64,000 nucleotides of DNA from Neodiprion pinetum (taxonomy: Eukaryota > Arthropoda > Insecta > Hymenoptera > Diprionidae): assembly GCF_021155775.2 (NCBI RefSeq), contig NC_060233.1, positions 29,491,456-29,555,455 of the forward strand, in the 5' to 3' direction. The position numbers and the translations under genes were made by a program. A model generated the notes under the pieces. It saw only the letters and a list, made by a program, of their open reading frames with translations, was not told the DNA's origin and made no database searches. Positions 29,101 through 41,286 of the stretch are shown piece by piece (within the stretch, counting starts at the first letter, position 1; each line of letters starts with the position of its first letter).

Positions 29101-30853
29101 CAAGGTGATATTAATGATTTGTATGTATAATTAAAACCGCACAGTTACATTGCAGCAGTTTCGATTATACACCAGAAATGATATATGCATTGTAATTAAC
29201 GTTACGAAAATCTATGCATGACATGCATGACCTTATCATAAATTGTGATTATTAAACATCCACATCAAGAACCACACGTGCACGTTAAACGATCGGTCGC
29301 CGATACAATCCTATTATTGTTCCGCGGTCAATATCGCTATCCGTGGCAACAAATAAACGAACATAACCGTTTAAGTTTAACGCGATAATTAAGCGTGTGG
29401 TACATAATGTACTTTACGGTCAGTTAGTGCAATCAATGTTTCCTCGTGCGCGGTCCATACAATTACGTTATTGTACGTACACAAATATAATGTTTACGCT
29501 TCGTTGCACCTACGGGAATGCAGTATCGGAATGACCTTGAAACCGAATGCTCAGGGACGAGTGTTCGATCGGTGACAGTTCGAGCGTGCGTTACGCCACG
29601 AAGCGACGAAACTGCACCCTGATAAGGACGCGTCGGGGTTCCGGGTATAACAACCGCTGATCTGATTAGGGAGCATCGATCCTTCGGACGGACGACCCGA
29701 CGACCGAGTCGGCTACGCCTGGATTTAGATGTACAGGTAAAGATAGAGCCGGCTGGATGCAGAGCGCAAGTGTTGACGACAGGCGACCGTCGCGTCGGCC
29801 CTTTCAAAGATCACTGGCGAAATATCGCACAACTTGGGTCTATGTATCGGCGAAGAAAGAATAATTTATACAGTTGTAAAATTCAACAAAAGCATTGACG
29901 GATAGGGCAAGCCCTGTAAATACGCCGTATGCGTTGTGAACAGAGTTAGGAACTGCTGCGAGGAGGTTCGTTGTACACATAAGGTGTACGAATACCGTGT
30001 AAGTAGTCGGTAACTGATATTATATACGCACATTGTATACAATTAGACTGTATAATATTTTGTATGTGATGTGGCTACTCGTTTACAATCAAGCGGTTGC
30101 ACTGGTTATAATATCATATAATACAGGAGTCGGGTGACGCGATAAAAACAATTTGAATTCTACTGTATTAAAGAACGATCATGACGTCATGCAGGCAAGA
30201 AGGCCAGTTCAATTTTCATTATTCTTGTTGTTAGTTTTATTATAATATTCGGATCGGCACCGCCACGGTGAACGGGAATATTGACGTTAAAAATCCACTA
30301 TTACATTCACGTTGGTACAATAACATATCCGTTACAATAGTCCACAAAGGCAACATCACGAGCGTGTATTACGAAACCCGCATGATTGTAAGGTTGAATC
30401 GAATACACCTATAATAAAATTAAAATCACATCGATGACGTCTAATCCTCGAATCTGACGAACCTAACTGCAGGGGGGCGGTAAAGGAACGGGTAACAATT
30501 TCGTGCCGGATGGGGTGGCGCGCGTAGGCGTAAAGTGGACTGGGTGAACGGTGCTCGATTCTCGAGGCCTCGACGAGGGTGATGAGAAGAGATAGTACAC
30601 GGCTGCACCGTGACTCGACAATACGGCTCACCACGCCTCGAAACTAGACCCAGAGAGCGGGGCCGGGGCCCCGATCGTCCTCAAGTTCGCCTCTCGGCCC
30701 CACCGACTTTTATACGCCGGCGGCGAATCGATATAGCGGAGGAAATCCATAGAAAAGTTGATTATAAAGAAAGAAGAAAAAATAATTATTATAAAAATAG
30801 AAAATGACGAGAATGAAGGTAATTAACGACCGCGGATGCGAGTGCGCGACGAT

Positions 30854-31055
30854 TATACCGAGTTATTTCCGCGATTCACCCTCGTGGGTACTCCTGATTA
30901 CAGGCAAATCGGGGTACAAGTCGACTCTGAGCAGCTCAGAGTTTCAGCCTCGTGCTGAACAAATGAGTATCGTAACCGCTCGGAATCGACTCGTACCCTG
31001 ATTTGCCTATAATTAGGGGTGCCTACGAGGCTCTCCTCGTAAACAACCCGGTATA
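30854..31055. mobile_element. Foldback (MITE-like) element, family A copy 2 (longer)
   Basis: The core at about 30,892-31,018 matches copy 1 (13,855-13,980) in inverted orientation over its full length. Here the inverted repeat extends further out: TACCGAGTTATTT near 30,856 pairs with the reverse complement TACCGGGTTGTTT near 31,053. A CCTCGTRGGYACYCCT block follows on both sides. The full element is therefore about 200 bases, and copy 1 seems shortened or diverged at its ends. Confidence 0.7.
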
Positions 31056-31772
31056 CCTGTTGGATATATGATCGTCCCGCCAAAATTCTCCCCTAACATC
31101 CCTCCGCAACGTGTACTGGCAGCGAAAGGTCGGGGGCGATCAGTCAAACTGTCGCAAGCTGGCGTCGACGAGCTGTGCCGGAGGAACCCTCCGTCGGCGT
31201 CAGAACCACCCCTGGAGAACGAGTCAGTTAAACTCTCATTAGGATCGCGATGTCCCGTCGACGTCTCACTATCTCGACACCTCTCGACGCCCAGCCTCAC
31301 CCGGGAAGTGTTAATTGAGTAAATCTCGTTTATATTATGTGTATAACGTACTAGCTGAATTCATGACGTTTAAAACACCATATATGATCGTTTTTACAAA
31401 TCTTAACAAGCGCGTAGGTTGAGATCGTCGGCAATTTTCTTTTATTCCGAAAAATTTCATCAAAAGTCGATTTACATACCTGTCGTTATACGTCAGGTCA
31501 GAAATTAGCTGTTCACTGCCCAGGTTGTCAACGTGCAAGCGAACGGCGTTGACCGATTTACCACATACGAGAAGACTGTACAAATAGGATGCCAAATCCT
31601 ATAATAATATAAACGTAGAATAGGTATAATAAATTGTGAAATTATAATCGAATAATAAATGTAGAAAGAGGCTATGATATTATGCGAAAGTGTCGCTGCA
31701 AGCGACGTTTATTTTATAGGTATGTGTATCAGTTATATAATAATTTTTATGTACACGTTGCACTGCCGGCGT

Positions 31773-31844
<72 letters not shown>
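31773..31844. repeat. Compound microsatellite (TAA)n-(TAG)n
   Basis: About thirteen TAA/ATA units pass directly into about ten TAG units, with no interruption. Confidence 0.95.
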
Positions 31845-33727
31845 CATTCTCATCCATCGGATAATTTCAATGTGTATGATGAAAAAATTACACAAAAAAG
31901 AGGAAAAAAAAAAAAAAAACTGATACATATAATTGCGTCACGCGCATAACAATTTTTCATTCCCTGCAAGGTACGAGGGTTCATGCGTGCTAGTTAGATC
32001 TAGGGTAATAAGGTACGTTACGTAGATACAAGTCTGCACGTTTTTTCAATGTTGACATTGAAGTGGACAATTATAAAAAACCACAAATCAAACCCAGTTT
32101 ACGAGAAAAGAAGGACCCCTAACGGAGATATAGGTATATTATTGGTATTCACGTGTACGGTATGTACGTGTGTACATGCATACATGCACATACGGTGTGA
32201 GGGAAACCGTATAGGAAACCGTGGAGTGGTATTATGCGTCTGTGCGCGCGACACCGGAGAGACATTACGTACGTCGACGATGTGCGTCGGGTGTGCAGGT
32301 ATAAAAAAAACCGTGGGAAACCGTACGAAACCTGCATGCGCTGTAAGATGACATCCATGGAAAGATATATTTTTATATATCTATAATCGTCGCAACCGTA
32401 TACATATAATAGGTGTATATGTATATAGTATAGGTACAGAGATTGATCGGAACAAAAATATATATATATACCTATAATATTATAAACACACAATATCGAT
32501 GATCTATGCATATGTATATTATTACCTATGTATAGGTACGATGTGTATATAGATATATATATATATACATGAAAAATATATCGTATGGTATAATATGAAT
32601 TTAATTAAAGCCTCTGATCTAAAATTAAATAACAGACGAGAGAATTCGATATACGTATAGGTATATATAAATACATATATACATGTATTATAAGAAATAA
32701 CCTCGATCATTTACATCAACCTGTTATATATCGTGGATGATTTCTTGCCACTGATCTCTAGTGTGTGCAATTAATATTTTATACTTATACAGACACGCGC
32801 GCGCACATATATATACATATATACCTCTATACATATTATGTATAGTTAAAATTTGTGCTATACGACATTTCAATTTTGTTTCCTACAACGTGGTATTCAA
32901 ATCTCGTTCGATCTACCGCGTCCCTCTCACCTGCAGCGCTGCCTAATCACTCGTACGCACCTACCCTTAACCTACCCTCGCTTAATCTAGTGATACCTTA
33001 GAGAAAATTCAATACGACCTCAGAGTCCGCGGCTCAAAGCGAATCGAGGCAACCAGACACGAGGAAATTTATACCCGACCTGCACTTTTACCCGTGTGGT
33101 GTATACCTATACACATATGAATTACAATTCGCAAAATGAACGCAAATTAGACCACGTTCGGCGGATCTATATTGTGCGAGTCAAATTCTATAAATAATGA
33201 ATTATACATTATTACAATATCAATCTGCAGCAGCAATCATAATAATTTTTCGTAAATTTATTAGGTATGTATAATATGAAAATTTGCACCAATTATAATT
33301 GAAATATTATTTAATTCACACTTTTCGATCATCTTATTTTTCAGCCAATGAACCTTGAGCCCTAATTATATCTGTGTCATTTTTTTCAGTTATTTTTAGC
33401 AAATTTTCCTGCAAATAATTAATTAACTAGCAACGTATATCTGCATGTTTAATGTTTCTTTTCGTCAAGCGATAGTGAATTTATCGCGAATATCAGTGAT
33501 GAAAATTCATCGTTTTATAGCACGTGATTTCAAAGCCTGATTCGACGAAATATCGCGGAATTATAAAGATGATCTGATTCAGATTATTCTGAATAACGCA
33601 CAGCCTATCACGCGTCGCACCCTTACTTTATTTTAACGTATATATTATAACACTTACGGGTATATACCTATACGTATATACGTTATATAGGTATAAACTC
33701 ATGGTATTGATAACGAATTAATTCAAC

Positions 33728-33755
33728 TAACCAACCAACCAACCAACCAACCAAC
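33728..33755. repeat. (AACC)n microsatellite, 7 units
   Basis: Seven AACC units, with more diverged AACAAACC/AACTA variants on both sides (33,720-33,820). It is not a telomeric repeat: insect telomeric DNA is typically TTAGG. Confidence 0.9.
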
Positions 33756-35284
33756 TTATATAATAAACTAAAAAAACCAACAGGCTAATTGACTAACAAA
33801 CTATACCTAACAAACCAAGTATATTATTATATTTATATATACGCGTATAGAAAAAACTTTTATACATAAAAGAAATTGGAGGACGACCAACTTTTGTACA
33901 CGTAACGATATACCTATATAAGTTTGGATATATATATATATATATATATAGGTATATACCATGTATATGTATCATGATAATAATGAATAAAATTTTTAAT
34001 ATTTGTACAGTTCGAAAGGAAAATTCTTGTAGACCCCTCCCTTACGTATGTATGTATGTACCTACCTACAAGTTATACCATACACAAAGTGACGCAGATA
34101 TGATGGAACATTTATTCATGTATACTCTTTGCATTCACTCGTATAACATTATTGAGTTCAATTTTTATTTTTCTCACTTCCAACATTCAAATGCTTAAGC
34201 TTTCTATAGTTAACTCAATTCTGTTACACCTCAAAACCTGAATTAGAAGGAAGAATAAAGATTTTGATGAAAATTCCGTATCTACCCTCTAAAACATTCC
34301 ATCCATCCATTTCCAATTATCTACGGGCATCTGTCGTATATACATGATACACCAAACGAGACAAATATGGAACTGATCAAAGTGAAATTGCGACAAAAAT
34401 CTGCAGTCGGATAGTCAGAAATCCATCTATGTTTTAAAGTGTAGGCAATATTCTGAAAAGCAAAATAACAATCTTGAAACAGTTGTACAAAACTAAATTG
34501 AACCAAATATCCACAATGAAATCATGTAAAGTTCATGGGTTGTTTCAGCACAACGCGACGTCAAAATGCTTGGTTCGAATTTATATAATTAGCATTGAAA
34601 TTCAAACAACATCTGCACGACTCTGAATATGTAAAATAGCAGGGTCCAACTATGAAATTATTGTTGATTGCAATCATTCATTAGTTTTCGTGTCACCAGA
34701 TATTTCATGTAAAATTAAGATGTGCCTTATAAAAGGTTGCTTAAGCTTAGTATCATCGAAATCCAGAGACGATTGCCTTTCAAAACGGGGCTTGCACCAA
34801 ACTAATCGAGAAAACAAAAAGTGAACTCGAAATCGCCGACCGCGATGGATGCTGAAATGAAAAAATCAGGGTTCCACAGACGTCTCGCTTCTCCTATGCA
34901 GTATAATAGTTACAATGCACGTCTACCTGCGTGGGTGTTTTCCGCGATGGCGGCGAACGAGCAGGTGACGCAAAATGGCCGCCACTCACTCGCCCACCCA
35001 CTTGCACTTCGCCCGTGTATATATAGATATAATACAAACATGTATGCAGGTATATATCGACCTCGTCTCGATCACCTACATCCCATACGTATAGGAATGT
35101 GGAACTCTCTCCGCCTCGCAGAACCATTATACACCATTCTTCAATTCAAAGCGATCGCTAATGTAACAAGTTTAATTATCGAACCGAAAAAAAAACCGTG
35201 TCTCAGGGCGGAACGGACCTGCGTCTTGATCCCCGACAGTACGGACTTCTAAGTCCAGCAGGTTCCGCCGCGACGTTGTCGATG

Positions 35285-35414
35285 TCACAGGTATACCTCG
35301 GGACTCGCTCCTGGAGTCGGTTGATTAGGAGGAGGGGGTTGAGGTTGGGATTGGGGGGGTTGCTGAGGGGGTGGCTGCTGTTGAGACTGTGAGGGGGGTT
35401 GAGGTTGCTGCTGC

Positions 35415-35455
<41 letters not shown>

Positions 35456-38400
35456 TTGCTGTTGATGGTGGTGATGGTGATGATGGTGCTGCCTGGCCCT
35501 GAGTATCTCGCACCGTTGTTTGTACACGTCGCGTTCCTGCTGAACGCGCGACAATTCGATTTTAAGCCGCTGCATTTCGTTCTGTAGATTTCTGTTGGTA
35601 GTCTCGAGATCGTGTCGCTGCTGGAGTCGTTTACTCCTGCAGTTCTGCGCGTAACCGCGATTTTTCAGGGTCCGACGCTTCTGCTTGAGCCGCACCACCT
35701 TCGCACAGACACAAGAACCCCGGGGAGCCTTACGTAAGTCAATCGTCCGACTCGCGACCTGCAGAGCTGGGGGCGAGCAAAGCGCGCGCCCGAGGCGACG
35801 CACCTCGTGTAATCAAAAATCAAACCGCAAAACGACGCGCCTGGTCACTCGATGGGTGTGGATTGAAATTCCCAATTCTCAAAGTTCGGACTGACCGTTA
35901 AGTCGGATGTCGTCTGTTCGAATGGTCGAATTCTCGAACGGTAAGCAGGCGGTTCCGAGATGTTGAATTCGGGAGTGTTCGAAATAGATCCGAACATAGG
36001 AGGCATTGCAGCGCAGTTGGTACGAGTATTCGAAATACGTTATTTCGAATCGACGAATCTCCGAGAGTTCAGAATTCCGAACGATACGGTGAAACTTCCC
36101 AATGGCGGACATCTTCGGGACTAAAAATATTGTCCGTTATTGAGGAGTCTCCGCTATTCAGAACAACATTAGAGATGTTTAGACTGTCCGTTGTAAAGAG
36201 GAATCCGTTGTTGGGAGATGTTCGCTGTACCAACCGCCATTCGGGGTTTTGAGCAACTGGAAATAACGTACTTCGACTACTCGCCCGTTTCAAGTTTCGA
36301 TGAAATGCCTATAATTCGGATCTTCCTCACTTCTTTAACGCTTCGAAATTACTTACCGTATAGGGGAATTGGACCATTCGACCTAGTGTCATTCTCCGTA
36401 ACGGTAAGCCCGAAGGATTCGAAAATTCGAAATTTTTACCAACACCGTCGAAAATCGCTCGCCGTGTACACCAGGTCCGAACGTATCGAGAAATGGCCGT
36501 TCTCGCATCCCGTTGATGATCTTTTCGGGAGATGGTCGCCTCGGGCGCGCTCCCGCGCCTCACCAATACGTGTAGCAAGAAGAGACCTGACTCACCTCCT
36601 CCCTGGGGCAGCCGTGGAGGCGCTTGTTCAATTCCCGGACGGAGAGGGACATCAGAAGTTCGTCGTTCATCAGCTCGTCGGCCGTTCCGCTTCCGCAGTT
36701 CGAATAAAGTCCTCCGGGACCTCGGTGAGGACTCGGCCCTCCGCAGGAACTTACGGAGCAGACGCTCATCGGCCGACCGGGCTGCATCGGCATCCCCTGC
36801 ATGCTGTCGTCCATACCCTGCATAACGCCGCCACCTCCGCCGAGTCCCATTCCTGGACCACCGCCTCCACCGCCTCCGACACCACCGTAGTACTCGATGT
36901 GACCGGAGACCGTGATGTAGCCGCCTGCAACCAGACAACCACCTGCACACTCCTCGTCGTCTGTAAAAAAATAAGCCTTCTTGGTTCATACGTGTATGCG
37001 CAAGCCTCGGAACAGTGCGGCTTAATTATCAGAACTTGCAGCCGTCAAACGCAACGATGATGTGAAATAATGCGTTTTATAAACAGCTCTCGTATGTGTC
37101 CTTGATATTGTCCTATGCTTCGTACGTCGTGCACGATTCGTCAAGAAACGTTGCAATTTGTTGCAATTGCCGAAAATTAGTAGAAAACGACAGTGGCGAT
37201 AATATAGGTTTTAACGAAATGAATCAGCTTGAACCGATTACTAGACAATGGGTGACAATGGTTGATCGTACGGAATACCAATAGTTCAACTATTTGACGA
37301 AAAATTATTCAACCTAGGTAAGCTTTCGAGTGAATGTTAATCCAATTTTAATACAAGTTATTGCTTTGCTCTGTTTCTAGAATGGTGCGTGTACTCTTTT
37401 ACCAAAGTATTTGAACTTGTATTTCCTGCACGATAAATATTATATTGACAATTATAAAGACATTCAATTAAGGTAAAGTAGCTTGCAAGGTGTGATTTAT
37501 ACTTTCGAAAATTTAAGAATTTCCAACCAACGTAATCTTCTATAGCATGATAAAGCTGTCATTTCTCAGTGTAGAATTCATATAAATTATACAAAAGTAG
37601 CATTTTTCAAGCAGTCTAAGTTTACGTAAAATTCGTAAAGCCTTACGTTATAGGTACAAAGTCACATAAGAAATATTGAAACATTTTCGACCACAAATGT
37701 TGTTACTTTAACGTACATATTCAAAATAACCGGTCTATACGTTGATTTTGTACGTACAATAGTACCATTCATATATCAAAAGATACTCATGAAAAGATCA
37801 ATTGGAAAATAAAGAGGAAAAATCCGCTCTCCACTTTGGTTATAAAATATTGAATATTTAATATTTCATACACAAAATGTTTTATTCTTAAAATATCGTA
37901 GTTTATAGAGTTTATAATATTCGTTACGTATGTATAATAGTATGAAAATATCTGATATCTAGAGAATTATCAGAAATATCATGTCCAAGTACAAAAGATG
38001 CACAGTTGCAGCAGGTAAATAAAAATACAAACTGGACTGCGTTATGCAGGTGTAAAAAAAAATAGAACGAACAGCAAAGCTTCGTTAACTAAAACACCAG
38101 TATGTTCCAAGCTGAAAATAGCAAACACAGAGAGGAAATCAACACTTACAACGTGAAAACTACATTAACATACGAGAAATACGTAAGCCAATTCTATACA
38201 CAAAAATATCATCCGGATGGAATTCAGCACGTCGTCACCTTGATCAGCAAGACGGTGTATATTATTATAATAACATACGATGTATAAATAGCGCCAAGAA
38301 TCAATACAACAACAACAAAAACAACAACAAATACTGAAACGACTATTGTAAAATCAAAAACGAGTTCCTCGTGGTAATTATAACAATATTCGTAAAACTC

Positions 38401-40119
38401 ACCGGGATGTCTCGCGTGACGCGGGATATGCTGAAGCTCCTGAAAGTGGTGATGCGACGGCCAAGATTCGGGCGGAGGTTCCGGGGTCTGATCCTGGGGA
38501 CAGTGGGGCCTCAGATCCAGGGGCTCCTGTCTCAGCGAGTGCGGGGGCCATCCCATTCCACCCCCGCCTACGACCTGCATATCCTCCTGGCCCAGCGGTC
38601 CCCCAGGACCCTGTGGGAGGTGAAGTCCAAGGCCGATCCCGAGGGTCGAACGGTCCCGCGTATCCCTCGGGTCCCGGAGGTCCCGATCGCCGACGCGGTG
38701 GAGGTGAATCGGCGGTGGCGACGCCGAAACCGGCGGCGTGTCCGGCGGCGTTCCAGGGTGCGAAAGCGTCGTCAGCTGGGGCGCGACGCCCGGCGGCGCC
38801 TTGACCAGGACTCCGTGCTGCACCTGGATGTGGGGCTGCCCGTAGAGCGGATGGGGCTGTTCTAGTTCGTGGGCCGGCGGGGTGAGCGGGGCCAACGCGA
38901 TACCCTGACCCACTTGACCCTGGAGCTGGAGAACGCTCCCGCTCACCGTCACCGTCGGCGAACCCAAACGCACCTGCAACATCCGCGCGATTCGCGTTTC
39001 GCAAGTTATAGAAGGCGGCCACCGGACTATAGAACCTCCGAATGAATCTTTAACGAGTAATAATCAGACACCGATGATTCGTGATGTTTGCATACGTGCA
39101 CAGTTTCGTTTACTTCAATATCGATCAAGGCTGAAGAGATTTTTGAAGAATTTTTTTTTAGGTTATAGCGACACTGCCTGCGTTGGCATTATGAATAAAG
39201 TTAGCGATATTGCAGCTCGTATTCGCGTGAGAAGAAGATTATGTATTTAATCTGGAATAAATTTCACTCGTTCTTTCGGCTTTTAATTCTTTCTTATTAC
39301 AGCTGTAATAATCAGCGGTGAATAACGATAACACGTGAAGAATATCGCGATGCAAGACGCAACTGAATTTCAGCTTTAGCAAGACTTTTACAGCTAGATT
39401 AGTTATGAAAGTCGGGAAATAACGTCGAGGACAACTATTAAAGTATAGGTTACGGATAATCTACTAAAGACGATTGAACTGCTCGTTTTGGACGTCAAGA
39501 ATCGTTTTGAAAACTCTACTGAAATCGTATTTAGCCAGGATCAGGATTGTCGATTTCTCCGATTTTTCCTGCAGCGATCTTTCGATCATTCAAACGTTCC
39601 CAGTGCAATAGTCCAAGTAGTCTTGTAATTGGCAATATAGGTACAAGGTATAAAATCGAGAGTGAAATACATTCAATTGAATCATACTAGAAATTTTTTC
39701 ACACGTAATTAATCTATATATTTATATATCACCACCTCTCTTCTCGCAGATGAGAAATCGTTCTTTTACGTGCACATGGACAAATCGGAAGTAGATGGAA
39801 AATTTTTGGTAAAAATTTATGCAAAAAATGACACGTTCGTAAATCAGAATTCCACCCTTAGCTATTTTTCACCACGATATTATACAAAAAGATCGAACTT
39901 TCGTTCGTGCGTAAATTTTCCCTAGGAATGTTAGTGTATCTAAAAAAAAAATCAATCCGGTTGCAGACGTATCGGATTCACGAATCGGCGAACGCGTAGA
40001 TTATCATCGTCGCGAAAAATCGTAGTGCGTCTCACCTCGCGCTTGACGTCGGCGGGGTCCAAGTGGTCGAGAACAAACTCCTGGACATATTCCCTGGCGA
40101 GGTGGTCCTCCGCTTCCAT
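35285..40119 (-). CDS. tj: Large-Maf bZIP transcription factor, traffic jam/MafB type, 4 coding exons
   Basis: Joined exons (minus strand): 40,119-40,036; 38,973-38,403; 36,960-36,596; 35,698-35,285, giving 477 residues with all phases consistent (0, 1, 0). Residues 7-28 form the N-terminal large-Maf activation segment (LAREYVQEFVLDHLDPADVK). Residues 29-219 are rich in Pro and Gly with several SP/TP sites. Residues about 312-340 are the Maf extended homology region (DELLMSLSVRELNKRLHG). It is joined across the last intron to the basic region VVRLKQKRRTLKNRGYAQ (341-358) and then NCRSKR, followed by a leucine zipper. The C-terminus has a run of His, then a Gln run, then Pro/Gln. Large Mafs bind MARE elements as dimers in the nucleus; fly Tj acts in gonad somatic cells and in neurons. 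The start ATG has A at -3 and G at +4. The same frame stays open upstream to about 40,185 without another ATG, so an upstream coding exon spliced into it cannot be excluded. The family call is very secure; the exact C-terminus is less so. Confidence 0.92.
35403..35485 (-). repeat. CAG/CAA and CAC/CAT repeat coding poly-Gln and poly-His
   Basis: In the last tj exon, eight His codons are followed by about 20 Gln codons and then Pro/Gln-rich sequence. CAG and CAA are mixed, which usually stabilises such tracts. The repeat lies C-terminal to the leucine zipper, so length changes should not disturb DNA contacts. Confidence 0.85.
35699..36595 (-). other. tj intron 3, splitting EHR from the basic region
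   Basis: Intron of 897 bases with donor GAG|GTGAGT and acceptor GCGAAG|GTGGTG (minus strand), phase 0. It falls between the Maf extended homology region and the basic region. Most of its middle is taken up by a long imperfect inverted repeat (35,870-36,430), described separately. Confidence 0.88.
35870..36430. mobile_element. Foldback (MITE-like) element in tj intron 3
   Basis: The left half (about 35,885-36,060) and the reverse complement of the right half (about 36,250-36,415) align over roughly 170 bases. Matching blocks include GTTCGAATGGTCGAATTC near 35,917 against GGTCGAATGGTCCAATTC, and AAATACGTTATTTCGAAT near 36,035 against AAGTACGTTATTTCCAGT. The pairing continues inward to an AATGGCGG block. 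No transposase frame is present, so this would be a non-autonomous element. The alternative is a locally arisen palindrome. Confidence 0.6.
36961..38402 (-). other. tj intron 2
   Basis: Intron of 1,442 bases with donor CCCG|GTGAGT and acceptor TTTACAG|ACGAC (minus strand), phase 1. The split codon reads GAC. The interior is AT-rich, and I see no exon or repeat family in it. Confidence 0.85.
38974..40035 (-). other. tj intron 1
   Basis: Intron of 1,062 bases between the activation-domain exon and the Pro/Gly-rich exon. The donor reads GAG|GTGAGA and the acceptor TTGCAG|GTGCG (minus strand), phase 0. I saw no coding signal or recognisable repeat inside; the DNA is AT-rich with short A/T runs. 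Confidence 0.85.
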
Positions 40120-41120
40120 CTTGACACCGTCGGCCTCGGACTCCACCTTGGCTTGGGAACGAGGTACCTGCTCTGGCTCTCCACCTCAGTGCAGGATTAG
40201 CGGCCGCTGTTACCGCCGCGGTGCTATTGGCGATTCGACCGCATGCGGAAGGCCGCGGTTCTTGTTCAAGAGCGACCTCAGGAGTCGCGTATTTCGGCGT
40301 GTAAGGGGCCGTTTTTCCCCCGACGGCGGGGGTTGCGACGACGATATAATTCCGCCCTAGCGAAAGGCCAGGAATTGGGATCAACTCCTTCCGGCAGCGG
40401 TGCAAAGGGTGTCCACATGTACGTGCGATAAAAATATTATTTCCCACTGCAGTGTTTATCACACGGTTTAACGACAAGTATACATATACTCTGCATATAC
40501 CGTATTTAAAAAAAACCAAAAACGCCACCGCACCCCGCACAACGATCCCATATACGATCCACAACAGCACTGCGGCACACTAAAGAAAACCTCGCCTCGA
40601 CCGTATCGAGGATTTGCAATAAATCACCGAGCGCGATGTTCCGCACACTCAATTATTAAATATTATACAGCTCTCGCGCTACTCCAGCATCCGAAGCCCA
40701 CCGCGTTGCAGATCGTCTGCAATAATGATAGTTATATACTTAATTCGCGCCTCGCGTTTCGCGGTGTAATCGCTTCGAATGCAGATTAGCAATTCCGATG
40801 TACTACGTACGTCGGTGCGTTCTGCTTAATATCGTCGACGCTCGCTTCGTTCTCTTATCTGGGGTACGAACGGCGCTGCGAACTTCTCGGCCACGAGCTC
40901 AGGGCGACCCGCGGTATTATCGCCGACTGAGGACGTACGACGGGCCGCAGTTGCGGGTGTGCGGGAGCGGGAACGGCGCCGCGACGCTCGCCGAATCCGG
41001 GGGTGCGCAGGGACGACGACGACGTCGGTGACGTAGCGCGGGGGCGTCGCCGTCCCGGGCCAATCCTTCGTCGGGGAGTTCGAGGATTGGCGGAGAGTCG
41101 ACTGGTCCGCCATTGGTTCG
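40120..41120 (-). promoter_or_regulatory. Probable tj 5'UTR and promoter region
   Basis: This GC-rich and CpG-rich stretch lies directly upstream of the tj start codon. Minus-strand CCAAT motifs occur near 41,083-41,088 and 41,112-41,116, and CRE-like TGACGTA/GACGTC sequences lie near 41,021-41,035. I see no clear TATA box at a fixed distance, so the transcription start is not placed. The alternative is that part of this block is an intron between a distal 5'UTR exon and the coding start. Confidence 0.3.
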
Positions 41121-41251
41121 AGAGAGCCCGTGCAGACCGCGAGTGAAAAACGCATTAATATTTAAAGTCGTTATTATAATTTTTCACCCCGTCGCGCCCT
41201 TCAACCTTCCCCTCACCCGTGCCAACCCCCTCATCGTTCCCTGGATTCGCA

Positions 41252-41286
41252 TTTTTATTATTATTATTATTTTTTTTTTTTTTTTT
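41252..41286. repeat. (TTA)n followed by T17
   Basis: TTA units pass into a run of 17 T, followed by a pyrimidine-rich stretch to about 41,350. It lies just upstream of the probable tj promoter. Confidence 0.9.

Larger units (their letters stand above)
13981..30853. other. Gene-free interval, middle of the desert
   Basis: I see no gene. Contents are microsatellites (AG at 17,534-17,560; T runs at 18,100-18,115 and 18,425-18,441; TA at 18,824-18,847; CT at 19,391-19,416), a pair of small hairpins at 15,012-15,074 and the short direct repeat at 23,896-24,008. Open frames are short, overlap on both strands and lack domain signatures. Confidence 0.6.
31056..35284. other. Gene-free AT-rich interval just 3' of tj
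   Basis: Mostly AT-rich with many TATACCTATA-type palindromic strings (for example 33,660-33,695) and a TA tract at 33,928-33,950. The tj 3'UTR must enter from the right. Minus-strand AATAAA candidates occur at 34,116-34,111 and near 34,168, and an ATTAAA variant near 35,175; none can be chosen with confidence. Confidence 0.6.

Noticed and set aside
33728..33755. AACC array as interstitial telomere
   Set aside because: Insect telomeric repeat is typically TTAGG; this is a plain tetranucleotide microsatellite.
36218..37060. 280-codon plus-strand and 220-codon minus-strand (36,327-36,989) frames around tj exon 3
   Set aside because: They are antisense and shifted-frame readings of the Maf EHR exon and the palindromic intron. 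Neither has a domain, and the third frame (36,960-36,596) carries the conserved EHR.
38399..39022. 207-codon minus-strand frame over tj exon 2
   Set aside because: It is a shifted frame of the GC-rich, low-complexity tj exon. Its Ala/Gly/Pro/Arg composition and lack of consistent splice phase mark it as a shadow; the 38,224-38,982 frame gives the correct junctions.
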